64,000 bases of DNA from Bactericera cockerelli (Eukaryota; Arthropoda; Insecta; Hemiptera; Triozidae): positions 16,062,502 through 16,126,501 of the forward strand of contig CM044967.1 in NCBI GenBank assembly GCA_024516035.1, given 5' to 3'. The notes beneath the pieces are model-generated. The model saw only the letters and a program-made list of their open reading frames with translations, did not search any database and was not told the DNA's origin. Both the position numbers and the translations under genes were made by a program. Every line of letters starts with the position of its first letter. Within the stretch, counting starts at the first letter, position 1. Of this stretch, positions 1 through 10,900 are shown in pieces.

Positions 1-190
1 GTTTCCCAAGGGTTTAATGGCTTATAAAGAAAAAACCAAAGTGGTAGTTGACCCAGCACCTAAATGGGGAGTATTGTGTCACTTCTCGCCCATCAGAGGG
101 GAGGCATACTACAACACGGACCACAAGCGTCTACAGTAGCTCCTGTTTCATGGCTACGAAATAAAAAAGGCTGTGAAACACTCATCTTTA
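1..190 (+). repeat. SINE-B (tRNA-headed), 3' part
   Basis: Matches the body of the full copy at 32125-32432, from 'gttgacccagcacc' through 'cagtagctcctgtttcatgg' to the 'aaacactcatcttt' end. The tRNA-like head is missing because the copy is 5' truncated or begins outside the window. Confidence 0.8.
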
Positions 191-199
191 AATAATATA

Positions 200-335
200 A
201 AAAAATCACACATTGAAATATGTGGTTCAGGACGAGCTAACTTTTCAATTGAAGTTATCTGGAGACCATCACTCCCCCTCCGGCTGTAGCCAAGATGGCT
301 ATAACTACAACAACTAACAGAAGGTATATCAAAGC
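200..335. repeat. Dispersed repeat ('pair of grids' type: ggagaccatcactccc)
   Basis: The string 'ggagaccatcactccc' and its surroundings recur at 32930-33000 and, inverted, at 10285-10330, 11225-11260 and 15420-15450. It is a degenerate interspersed repeat of unknown class. Confidence 0.5.
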
Positions 336-584
336 CTGTTACAACAACAGCAAAATGGACAGTAAGTAAATGAAGCCTACCACTCACCAAATAAATGTTA
401 ATGTTGTTCTTTCTTCCACATCTGGACCTTCGAAGGTGTTTGTGTCTCCAGGGCCACTGTGTGATTGAGGATAATTTGTCATGTTACTGGAAGAAAAGAA
501 AAAAAACAAAATATTAGTAGTGTTGGACACCACATTTAAGGGATGATTTGAAAAGATTTACTCTGTTAGATACCATATTCAAGC

Positions 585-830
585 CTTGCAAATGGTTCAA
601 GCAGTAAAATATGTGTTGCCTCATTTTTAAGGGGATTGATTATGGGCCCAAAAAATTTCAGCTGACTGGTTGTTTCTGCTGGGTGGCAACCAGCTCAAGA
701 GTCTTAAATGGAATGATCTATCAAAATTTGGTTCATTTTAAAGGTGATGATGAGTGAAATTCATTGCAATTTCAAATCTCTACTTACCGTTCTTGGGATA
801 CAGCATGGGCCATCCTAGCTAATTTCTTTA
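585..830 (+). repeat. Half copy of the 21-kb fold-back element
   Basis: Shares 'atgtgttgcctca', 'caaccagctcaagag' and 'cttaaatggaatgatctatcaaaa' with the left arm of the palindromic element at 21092-21551. Only one arm is recognisable and no terminal ACAGGATG is preserved. Confidence 0.6.
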
Positions 831-1870
831 TGTTCTGACCTATAGCTCATTAACTGTAAGTAGCACAAGGATGAAAATTGATAATATTATTGAGACCTTT
901 CAAAAAAGTTATTACTCAACCTATCCTGCTGAATTGCTGATGTTAGCTTCTGGTTGATTTAGCCAGCCAGCCAGACAAGTGGCAGATTTTTTTTAATGAT
1001 AAAACAATTAAGTTTTACCATTTTTGAAAGGTCTCACTAAATGGAGTTCTCATCAACAAATTATGCTTCAAGGTTGCTTGGTTCTGAGACTCTTACTTCA
1101 TGCTTATTATATATTATATACATATAGATTATAGCAGGATGCTTTCCCTAAAGCCAACTCTGTAGAGTGTTTTTACCATTTACATTTATACTAACCTTCC
1201 ATAGGTATACCAGGAAAACAAATCTGCTTCTACTATTCATTGTTATCTTTCACATCGTTGGAAGCATAGCCTGAAAATTCCTGGGTCTCTCGGCTGTTAG
1301 ATACTCCAATGATGTGATGTTGTATACAGTAAACCCCACTCCACTACAGCTAGTGTAGTGCTCACATCTTGAGTTGGTGCACATTGAAAACTGGAAAACA
1401 AGATCTATAGGGTCAAGGGGGGTATTTACGAACAGGGGGTAATTACGAACAGTGGTCATTGTACCTAAACAGAATAAGATATTTCGAATCTGGTGTTTGA
1501 ATACTATTATTTTGAATTGTTTTTACAGGTTGAACACGAGTTTTCGATAGTATTTATTTTCAGTTGTAGTTAGTAAGCTAGTGAAAATAGATCTATCAAA
1601 AAAATTGATTTTTGAAGTTTTTGATTTTTTTAAAACAATTTTTTAGGTAAGTGTTACTTGAATTTTTATCATTATTTTACTTTTAATTATTGATAAGCAT
1701 GTTTTTGGTTATTATTTTACAAAAATAATTGTTTTAACCATTTTTTAAGTTATAGTTTTTGGGTGTTCTTAATTACCCCCGCATTTTTTTGCTATGGGGT
1801 AATTACGAACGCATATTTTGGGTGTTTGTTTTACCCTATAACTTTTTTTGTATTTATCAAAAGACTCAGA

Positions 1871-2095
1871 ATGCCCCGGAACTACAAGATGAAGAAACCA
1901 CCTTCTTTGTATACAGAAGCACAAATGATATCTGCTATCGTATTAGATGTTTTTAATGGCAACCTGGCTGTCAGAAGAGCAACGGCAGTGTTTTGAGATT
2001 CCGCAAACCAAAGTAGAATTTTCCAAACGTAAGGCTCAAAATCCTGAAATACTGGGAGGTTGTAAGAAGTACCAAGATATTAGTACCCTAATGTA
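1871..2095 (+). pseudogene. pogo/Tigger/jerky-type transposase N-terminal fragment, frameshifted
   Basis: Translation from the ATG at 1871 starts MPRNYKMKKP and continues YTEAQMISAI...GNLAVRRA. This resembles the N-terminal helix-turn-helix start of pogo-class transposases, in which a Pro-Arg-Asn-Tyr start and an 'A...A' helix are common. An extra T near 1994 shifts the frame. In the shifted frame the reading continues FEIPQTKVEFSKRKAQNPE before it decays. A Lys/Glu-rich remnant follows at about 2120-2280. The family assignment rests on motif resemblance only. Confidence 0.6.
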
Positions 2096-2354
2096 TTGAA
2101 CCCAAGGTATTTGTGTACTTGAACATAGCAAAAGAAAGGAAGAAAAATGAAAGTGTAGAAAACGAAAAGAAATATAAGGGGAACAGTTTCAAAAAAGAAG
2201 AAAGAAATGGAGGTAGAAGAAGACAAATCTGATATTAACAATGACCTAGAAACTATTGATAAGACCAAAATCTGTATAAAAAAAAAATTAAAAAATATAT
2301 AAAACACCTTTCAAAAGCTCTCATAATTAACTCTTACTATTATTATGCTTTTAT

Positions 2355-2715
2355 TACCAGCCTCAGTGGCGTAACGGTTGTGACTACTGCCCGTAGTCCA
2401 AAGATCCTTAGTTCGATTCCCGGTTGGAGCAGACTTTTCGCACAGAAAATTCTGTCCCCTCCGAACATGTGAGGCTGGCGATTCCGGACCCACCCAGGCT
2501 GGGTGAGGTTAATGTGGGTAGCTGGTACGATTCCCAGCGAATGGAGGGTGAAACCCCCATCCTGTCTACCTCAAGTCAGGATGTTAAAACCAAATAGAAT
2601 CAATGGACATGAAAGGAGCCTAGACATTGGATCTGGGCGTCCATATAATCCTCTCACCACCGTGATTTATGTATCTTTACCTATCTCACGGATACGAAAT
2701 TATTATTATTACTAT
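2355..2715 (+). repeat. SINE-D, full copy inside the pogo-like element
   Basis: The tRNA-like head is at about 2358-2430 (box B 'gttcgattcccggttgg'). The body has the diagnostic 'aggctgggtgaggttaatgtgggtagctggtacgattcccagcgaatgga' segment (in pieces) and a tail 'gaaatTATTATTATTAC'. Other copies are at 26384, 60860 (inverted), 9350 and 42484. Confidence 0.85.
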
Positions 2716-2916
2716 TATTTGCAAGATAGAGATACCCTATTTGATAAGAGCTGACTACCTTCGTGGTTAGGATTCAAACCACTATCCTGTGTGTCCATAA
2801 ACTTTGCATATTGTCATACAGGTGGCTTAAGACACAAAGTACAATTTTGGTGTATTATTTGTACATAAAAAGCACATATTGCCATTAAAAAGTTCGTTTT
2901 TAATATTGTATAATGT

Positions 2917-2955
2917 GTTCGCATTTACCCCCGTCAGGCGGGGGTAAATGCGAAC
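2917..2955. repeat. Perfect 16-bp-stem hairpin inside the pogo-like element
   Basis: GTTCGCATTTACCCCC is followed after a 7-nt loop by its exact reverse complement. The stem is built from the element's own subterminal motif. Confidence 0.85.
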
Positions 2956-3182
2956 AGACGGGGGTAAATAAGAACACCACTAAACAGATACTACAGTATG
3001 CACAAAACTATTTATAATGCACCATTAGAATGCTAAATAAGTCTATATACCAAAAAAATCACAAGACATGGATTTTAAAAAAGCAACTCAGGGTTACAGA
3101 CATGTTTATAAAATGTAGCTCAAAATCGTTCGTAATTACCCCCCTTGACCCTATCAGTGACAAAGGGCCAGACTTTTTTTTT

Positions 3183-3221
<39 letters not shown>

Positions 3222-3242
3222 AAGAGATACAGAGAAGGTGTA

Positions 3243-3480
3243 TCTTAATATAAAAATGTCAAAGTCACTGACTGACCACTGACTGACTGATCATCGCTCT
3301 ACAGCCCAAACCGTAAGTCCTAGGAAGCTGAAATTTGGTAGGTAGCTTTGTCTTATAGTCTAGATGTGCAATAAGACGGCATTTTGTGAAAGTCCCACTA
3401 CAACACCTGCCATTGGCGAAAAAGGATTTTTTGCTTTCACAGCCATGCCTCGGCCCGCAAAGCGGGCGACAGCCCGCTAG
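3243..3480 (+). mobile_element. Miniature non-autonomous Helitron (238 bp)
   Basis: Begins A|TC and ends CTAG|T, with a GCCCGC-AAA-GCGGGC hairpin just before the 3' end, as in Helitrons. The body contains 'actgactgactgatcat', 'aggaagctgaaatttggtaggtagcttt' and 'ggccatgcct' shared with the copy at 22732-22966. It has no coding capacity. Confidence 0.85.
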
Positions 3481-3490
3481 TTTACTTATA

Positions 3491-4780
3491 AATTGGAAAT
3501 TAATATTTAGTTTAAGAAAGAGGTAACATCCAAGGACCTAATAAATTGTAGTCCATACAAGAATTACCAGTGTCAGTTTCTGAAAGATTTTCATGGAAAT
3601 TTTACTGAATAATGTAGAACTATCCTAGAAATGATGTTAGTTACTAACGTAGCCAAATACAGAACTACCCCAACATAGTTTGTGAATTTTTCTTCTTCTT
3701 ATCACATAATAGTCAAGTTTATTAACATTTTGTACTACTACCTATGTCATTTTCTTTAGAAGCACAATGCAAGTATGTGTATCTGAACACTTAATACCAG
3801 AGAATCACATGACCAGTAAGATCAACTGACCTAAAATTTGGTAATCTAAAGATGTAAAATCATGAGTAAACTCATGAGAGTAGTGACAGCTGTGATAGAA
3901 CCTACAGTAGATATAGCTTCAAAATTTTCCTAAAAGAGAAGATTTGCAATATTATCTTTACTCACTTGCATGGTGGTGGATACAGTAACATTGGGCAGGA
4001 TTGCCTGAAACACCTGACAGTTCCAGAAATTCTGCCAGTCTCACCGCTAAGGACTACCATCTGTAATTTGTACCACCATCTGACCAATCTGACCATCAGA
4101 ATACATTCCAATAGACCAAGTGACCAACACAGTCATATTCATATTGCCAGATGGTATTTCCATTATTTCAGTTTCAGTTTCAGTTCAGTAATTTTTCAAA
4201 ATTCAAACTCAGATAAGAACTGATAAACAACTAACGTGAAGATAGCAAAAGGAGCCCTATTTCCCTTATTTTCCCCAACTCCCCAAAAAATCTTCAAGGA
4301 GGTTTGTCTCCTAATGGAGGGAGTGGACACTTTATGAATATTACCGATTACCCACTGAGCAAACGTTGTCACTCGCCTGTGTAAAAAAAAAAATATATAT
4401 GGATTGCTTACGGACTGATTTAATCTTGAACTTAATTGACTTTTAAGTTTACGCTCGCTTCTAGGAGGTCCAGTTTGAACAACGCTGTTCTCGGACTCTT
4501 TGCCATAAATTAAAGCACGCATCCGCGGACCCTAGTTTGGGCAACGCTGCGCAAAGCAAGCCTTCTGATGCCCGTTGAAAATTTTAGCCTTGCCGTTTTT
4601 CGCTTTTTTGGCCAGTTAATATTTTTTTTTTCTGCACCTCATCAGATTTGAATTTTGAATATTCATCTTCATTCTTCTGATAGATGTGTCCAAGTGTGGT
4701 AGTTTTTCTTTTCACTTCATTTTCTTTTGTGTTACTAAAGTATAGATTATTCGTTTTGTTTTTTTTATTTTGTTGGGCCA
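3491..4780. other. Intergenic, no gene seen
   Basis: AT-rich sequence without a convincing coding exon. The short ORFs here have no recognisable domains. A C/A-rich stretch at 4060-4140 and a short duplicated phrase ('gg-cccagtttg-gcaacgctg') at 4465-4550 are the only structure noted. Confidence 0.6.
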
Positions 4781-4789
4781 TACGTTAAA

Positions 4790-5040
4790 CCAGCGATTCT
4801 CAACGGGGGCGATATCGCCCCCCAGGGGGCGATTTTAGATTTTAGGGGGGCGAAAAAGAGGAGGGGGCGATGACCGATTAGGGGGCGTTTGGGGGGCGAT
4901 AAACAAAAAGTTCAAACCCCAGCCACGGGAAACTTTTTTTCGTAAAGCGAAGCTTCCGGGCATCAGCTACCTACGTATTAAATTTAAAGATTTAACGGTT
5001 AAACGACTAATACGTTCTGACTTTTTATGGGAGAGCCTGA
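4790..5040. mobile_element. G-rich repeat resembling a hAT terminus
   Basis: Starts 'CCAGCGATTCTCAACGGGGG', similar to the CAGNGNTTCTCAA ends of many animal hAT elements, and is followed by reiterated GGGGGCGAT motifs (4806-4900). No partner end was identified, so the class is tentative. Confidence 0.45.
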
Positions 5041-5044
5041 TTTG

Positions 5045-5209
5045 TCTGGCTGGGGGACTATAAACAGGAGTAGACCAGTATTGGCTTGGTTCTGGGGCCC
5101 TTGTCAATTATTAGCCTCCTTGTAAAGACAGTGGCAGAAGTGCTGAGTCATTCCTCCACTGTCTGGCTACCATCGTTCACGATGACGCTACCCTATGATG
5201 ATGATGATG
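5045..5209 (+). repeat. Repeat-G ('ctggctgggggactataaac' family)
   Basis: A single 5' unit 'tctggctgggggactataaac' is followed by the common body ('gggcccttgtcaatt', 'ctccactgtctggctaccat', 'acgatgacgctaccctatgatgatg'). Other copies are at 7987, 11520 (inverted), 12748, 60040 (inverted) and 61245. It ends in (ATG)n and directly abuts the fold-back element at 5211. Confidence 0.85.
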
Positions 5210-5459
5210 AGAGCAACAAAAGCGAATCAAACTTTTTCCTCCACCAAATCTGCGATATCTTCGAAATTACTATTTCTATCGAGTCGTAAGATATCTCAAA
5301 ATGTTGTAAATTTTGTTTTCTACAATTTCACAATTTGATTGTCAAAGAAAGCCTCAAAATTAAATTTTACTACAGGATGTCTAAAAAGAAGAAAAACATG
5401 ATTTTTTTATTTTTGACAAAAGACGTTATAACCTGAGAAATCAACAAGATTCATTCATA

Positions 5460-6120
5460 ACAATGGTGAATCAGTATTTTGTGTTGCCTCCCCGAGCTTT
5501 AATCACAGCATTCATTCGATTTGGTATTGAGTGGATCAAAGTAACCACAATTTCTGGGGCAACCTCTTCAATTCTTCGAAGGGGGCGATTTTAAGCTCTG
5601 CTACAGTCTGGGGAGCCTGTATTCTGCCTCGAACACTTCGTTTGAGTTGGTCCCACATATTTTCAATCGGATTGAGGTCGGCATTAAGAGAGGGTTAGTC
5701 CAAAGTGTCAATATTCTCCTCATCCAAGAACTCCCGTACACAGTTAGCCGCATGTGGGCGGGCATTGTCGTGCATGAGGAGGAACTGGTGGCCCGTAATT
5801 TGAGCGAGAGGAACCACATGGGTCTGCAGGATCTTATCAATGTATCGCTGACTGTTCAGGTAACCTCCCGCACCGCATGTGATAAAAACCAATTCCTTTT
5901 CCTTTCAGTTGAAATCCCACCCCACACCATACAGGAACCACCGCCGAAACTGACAGTTTCTGTGATGCATTACTCAGCATACCTTTCTCCCGCTCTTCGA
6001 TAGACTCTTTTCTTTCTGTCATTACCAAACAAACACACCCGGCATTCATCAGTGAAGAGAACAGAGCGCCATTGCTCGGGTATCCAATCCACGTGTTCTA
6101 TGGTGAATCTTTGTCTCCTT
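5460..6120 (-). pseudogene. Tc1-like transposase, N-terminally truncated and frameshifted
   Basis: On the minus strand the spacer reads through a typical middle region: a 'TDE' block near 6050 and VWGG..., then the second catalytic Asp in HDNARPHAA (about 5760). After a frameshift near 5700 a degraded DLNPIEN-WDQLK block follows. The C-terminus ends in an Asn-Arg-Met/...Arg-Arg-Gly-Asn-Thr-like stretch near 5465-5500. The N-terminal DNA-binding half is absent and replaced by the inverted right arm. It is not functional as read. Confidence 0.8.
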
Positions 6121-6185
6121 TCCCTGTGCTCTCTGGAGAGTTTGGGTCCATTTGAAGTTCTCTTTGATTAAATTCCAGCTTCTTG

Positions 6186-6548
6186 AAGTCCTGCACACCC
6201 ATGTGGTTCTTCTCGATCAAATTATGGACGACCAGTTCCTCCTAATGCACGACAATGCCCCCCACATGTGGCAAACTGTGTTCGGGAGTTCTTGGGTGAG
6301 TAGAATATTGACACTTTGTACTAACCCTCTCTTAGTGCCGACCTCAATCCGATTGAAAATATGTGGGACCAACTCAAATGAAGTGTTCGAGGTAGAATAC
6401 CGGCTCCCCAGACTGTAGCAGACCTCAAGATCGCCCTCACCGAAGAATGGGAGAGGTTGCCCCAAGAAATTGTGGTTACTTTGATACACTCAATACCAAA
6501 TCGAATGAATGCTGTGATCAAAGCTCGTAGAGGCAACACAAAATACTG
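6186..6548 (+). pseudogene. Inverted second copy of the Tc1-like transposase C-terminus
   Basis: The plus strand encodes HDNAPHMWQ (one residue lost relative to HDNARPH). After a frameshift it gives a DLNPIENMWDQLK-like block, then TVADLKIALTEEWERLPQE and a stop near 6548. It mirrors the copy at 5460-5834 as the right arm of the palindrome. Confidence 0.8.
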
Positions 6549-7499
6549 ATTCACCATTGTTATGAATGAATCTTGTTGATTTCTCAGGTTATAACGTCTT
6601 TTGTCAAAAATAAAAAAATCATGTTTTTCTTCTTTTTAGACATCCTGTAGTAAAATTTAATTTTGAGGCTTCTGGTAGGTTTTTCTTTAACAATCAAATT
6701 GTGAAATTGTAGAAAACAAAATTTACAACATTTTGAGATATCATACGACTTGATAGAAATAGTAATTTCGAAGATATCGCAGATTTGGTGGAGGAAAAAG
6801 TTTGATTCGCTTTTGTTGCTCTCAAGTGTATTTAAAAAAAAATTGAATATAAGATAGGATAGACTGTCCCTTACCGCTATAGTATATGTTGTGATTAGTT
6901 TTGAAACTCTTCTTTGAGGGAGGACTTCCTTGTCTTAAGGTATTAAATACTTTAATCCTATTTTATAACTCGGCCTAAGGGTTGCAACAATAATAAAACA
7001 GACCTTCCCTCAAGCCGGACTATAGCACACTGTAATAGGTTAAAACTCCTATTTGACGATCAGTCGTCCTTATCTTTGTTATAATAGCGTTTTATAATTC
7101 GAACAATCAATGCCTGAGCTTATAAATTATCAACCACAGAGAGGCACGAGTAAAACAGCTAGTTTCTTTGTGTTCAGCAAATATGTCTGGTAATCCAGAG
7201 GTCGCGGGTTCGAACCATTTCAGCTAGTTCCACAGTTCAGATTATTTTTTCTCATTTAGCCAGAATTCAGTTAAAAAAAGTCAACAGGCCTCAATTTGGC
7301 CCCACCGACATAATTTCACTACATTACGTATACCTCCTTGAAGAAAGACCAACTACGAACCCATGAACAAAATATTATTTTTCCATTTAATTTACAGAAT
7401 TATTATTAATCCAACTATTGATATAATTATGAAATTAATTTTAAATAATAAATCGTTCCCCTAGAAATCGAAAACAAATTGATGTGGTACTATAGATTT

Positions 7500-7830
7500 A
7501 TACAGGTTATATTCTAACTATTTTCGTTTTAGCTATTGGTACACTGGAACATTCAAATAGAGAAGAAAAAACCGCCACTAATGCCATTTTCGTCGTGCTC
7601 ACTTTACTGTAGGTACCTATCTGCTCAAAAAGTTTTTAAAAAAAGCTTTTTATAAGAGTTAAATTTTGATTTTTACTGGTAATATTGTGACTATTTTCGT
7701 TTTGTCTGTTGGAACATTCAAAATACAGAAGAAAAAACCGCCACTAACGCCATTTTCGTCGTGTTCTGAAGTTTACTGTATCAGCTCAAAAAGTTTTTTA
7801 AAAAGATATTTACCCACCTATAAGACTTAA
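7500..7830 (+). repeat. Two-copy tandem duplication just upstream of the Speedy-like start codon
   Basis: Units of about 167-170 bp share 'actattttcgtttt', 'gaagaaaaaaccgccactaa', 'gccattttcgtcgtg' and 'gctcaaaaagtttt' (first at about 7513-7640, second at about 7684-7810). The second unit ends about 30 bp before the ATG at 7854, so this probably lies in the promoter or 5' UTR. Confidence 0.8.
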
Positions 7831-7853
7831 TTTTTTGTCAAGAAATCAAGAAA

Positions 7854-7959
7854 ATGTCATACATAAATCTTGTCAAGAGCCTGCTGCCTGGTGACTCAAG
7901 CGAAAGCGATCTGGAGTTTTTTCAAAAGTCGTACCTTAAAGCGTACTTACGATTCCTCA
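7854..7959 (+). CDS. Speedy-like exon 1
   Basis: Encodes MSYINLVKSL...LEFFQKSYLKAYLRFL and ends CTC A|GTAAGTATGG, a near-consensus donor. The single leftover base A combines with AG of exon 2 to give AAG (Lys). Confidence 0.75.
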
Positions 7960-10900
7960 GTAAGTATGGCATTTAATTGTGTAAGTAAAGTCTGGCTGGG
8001 GGACTTTAAACAGGGAGTAGACCAACAGTCTGGCTGGGGGACTATAAACAGGCAGTAGACCAGCAGTCTGGCTGGGGGACTATAAACAGGGAGTAGACCA
8101 GCATTGGCTTGGTTCTGGGGCCCTTGTCAATAATTAGAAGTGCTGAGGCACACCGTCTGGCTACCATCGTTCACGATGACGCCACCCTATGATGATGAAA
8201 GCTTTTGAGTATGTAACTATGGCATTTGAGAATGTAAGTATGGTTTTTGAGTATGTAAGTACCTACCTACATATTATATTTATATGTATGGGATTATGTA
8301 CTTTCAACCAATGGAATTTTTTGACTTTTGAAACATGGAGCTTGAATACAAATCAGTTTTTCATCAGGCCCAGAGATATATTTTCATATTTTTTTTTTTC
8401 ACACAAAGATTGCAACCTCTTGACTCTAGATTGTCAGAGGACACACTTCGAGTGACATTAGATACCTGATTAGCATGTCATGTGAACAAAACAAAACAAA
8501 ATTTAATCAATAATATTAGATTACTCTTTAGTGGAAGGTAACCACCAGGCGAGGTTTATGCTAAAAGGAATTTCTACCACCTAACCCTCAGAGTCTTTAT
8601 TATGTGGTCTCTTACTCAAATTGTTAATGAAGAAAAATTCATGCATCGGGTGAGATTAAACACTCTACAACTAGCTCAATAAATTGTCCTCACGAGGCTA
8701 GGGTAGGCCCCGACATTCAAAGATCCGAATTAAGTCCGACACCGCCGGTATTCGAACCGGGTCACCTGGAGTGCAAGCCGAGCATCCTGATACCACTAGG
8801 CCAATGTGACTATAGTTTTAATACTCTCTGGACTGTGTACCACATAAATGTAGGCACGGACTTGAGATTTATGCTCAAAAATAAATAATTTCAGATGATA
8901 TCTAATTAATAATTGGAGCGTGCACCTTCTCAACATTATATCATTAATTTTTCAGTAGATTAAAAAAAAAAAAGAGTTGACTCCAGTTCCAAAAATTCCT
9001 AAGTGCCATTTGTGTTGCAACAAGTTCTGACTTTTTTTTAAATTATATTCAAACGCAACTTAGTATATTGTTGCAATTACATGGACTTATATTTTAAAAG
9101 TTAAAAATAATAAACATATGAAGGTTTACTATATCTTTACAAATAACTTTAAATTTTTCCAAATGCAAACTTAAATTTAATTTAGATGAGTGTTGATTAA
9201 GTAGCAACATAGGTGATTTTATTGGACTTGCATAATGCACATTTCTTACTTTAGTTCGCTACCTCCTCACCAGGATCAGATTGGCACTAGCTCCTAGAGA
9301 CGATTCACATTAAGAATATTTCACAGGCATTTAAATAGTATTAATTAAGCACCAAAAACCCCCCCCAACACGTAAGGCTGGTATTTCCGACAATACCCAG
9401 GCTGGGTGAGGTGAATGTGGATAGCTGGTACAATTCTCAGAGAAAGGAGGGTAAATCCCCGTCCTAATAAGGAAGTTAAATCAAGTAGAACCGTTGGCGT
9501 TAGGAAGGGCATTAATCGTAAAAATGTGACACAACCAACCAACCTCAACCGACCCCAATACGTTTAGGAAAACTTGTGAAAGATTTGTAAATTGTATTTA
9601 TTAAAATTCCAGAAGGAAAGTTTACAATAGTTTGACAGATACAATGATATTTTAATATAAAATGGTTTTGTAAATTAAGACATGAAATTTGATGACCTAA
9701 AAATTAAGCACCAAAAAAGTATATCGACCGATAGTGCCATGGTGCCATGCATTTCCACAACGTTCTAAGTGCACTTAGAACGTTATGGAAATGCAAACTT
9801 CAATTATAAATAGAGAGTTATCACCATTTTCTCTTAACAATAAATATAATTATTATTTTACTTTTGTTACAGAGAAGGACGAAACAATTACTAAGTTCTT
9901 GAATAACGACAAATGCAATATACTCGCAGATCGGTATCTGCTGGCTAACTCATTTATATATTTACTAAAAGCCAGGGTCAATTCTAAAAAATTGGACTAT
10001 ACCACATTTCTAATTGCTTTGTAAGTTAAAACCATGTATAAACATTATTATTTTTACATTACAATTTTTTGTGTTGAAAAAAATACATTTTTGTGTTAAT
10101 CACTTTCGTGATGTCACAACAACTGAAACTCGCTCTATTATCTACGCTGAAACCGGGACTTGAACCATCGACCTCCAGGCAACCTTATCGATCAACCTAC
10201 TGAGGTCGGATATATACATTTAACATAAATTTTCCATATACTCCAATGATTTTAGATTTTCCGTATTTCTCACTATGTTGTTGTAGCCAGCTTGGCTTCA
10301 GCTTGAGGGGGAATGATGGTTTTCAGCCAACTATATTTCAATATTGGCTCGTCCTGAACCATATATTTTTATGTGCGATCAACATGGTGAGGACTTGGAC
10401 TTTTTCTTTACAAGCCATTAAACCCATAGAGAAACTGCAAGCTAGCCTGACTTGTTACACAAAACCAAAGGAGGTTATGCAACGTCCAAAGATATAAAAA
10501 AAAAATTGAGAAATTTTTTTTAAAACTTAAACGAGCACAACTAACACATTATTTAAGATATCTAATAATGTATTAGATTGTCTCAAAAGTAAGTAGGTCT
10601 AATTAGTAACTAGGTAAATAAAATAACCCATGATAATCTTAATTACTGAAGGTATCTATCTATCTATCTATCTTTTATCTATTATATTAAAGTGGTGTTT
10701 TTCAACTTTTTAGTTATATACACCACTACTGAAGGTATAATTATGACCATGTGAAATAATTAAATCTTGATTTTTTTGCAGGTACATAGCACATGACATT
10801 GAAGAAGATGATTTGGCCTTGAAGAAAGGCATCTGCCATTGGGCAGCGATCGAGTGTGATGAATTTTACAAGAGGAGAAAGGATTTTCTAGAAGTCCTTG

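Larger units (their letters stand above)
1410..3151 (+). mobile_element. pogo-like DNA transposon with TIRs, internally deleted
   Basis: The ends are inverted copies of GGGTCAAGGGGGGTAa/tTTACGAAC, each flanked by TA (1408-1409 and 3152-3153). TA duplication is typical of Tc1/mariner/pogo elements. Copies of a GGGGGTAAWTACGAAC-like motif recur inside both ends (1417-1452, 1795-1811, 2917-2985, 3130-3150). The interior holds a broken transposase N-terminus (1871-2095), and SINE-D has inserted at 2355-2715. The DDE catalytic domain is not recognisable, so this copy is non-autonomous. Confidence 0.8.
5211..6821. mobile_element. Fold-back element derived from a Tc1-like transposon
   Basis: The left arm (5211-about 5834) and right arm (about 6185-6821) are near-identical inverted repeats of over 600 bp around a spacer of about 350 bp. 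Inside lies the TIR-like pair tACAGGATGTCTAAAAAG (about 5373 and 6650, inverted). Outside that pair another 160 bp is also inverted. Both arms carry the C-terminal third of a Tc1-type transposase facing inward from the centre. The transcript of either strand could fold into a long hairpin. Confidence 0.9.

Noticed and set aside
4196..4522. 108-codon minus-strand ORF
   Set aside because: No recognisable motif, atypical composition and no splice or start context. Treated as a chance ORF.
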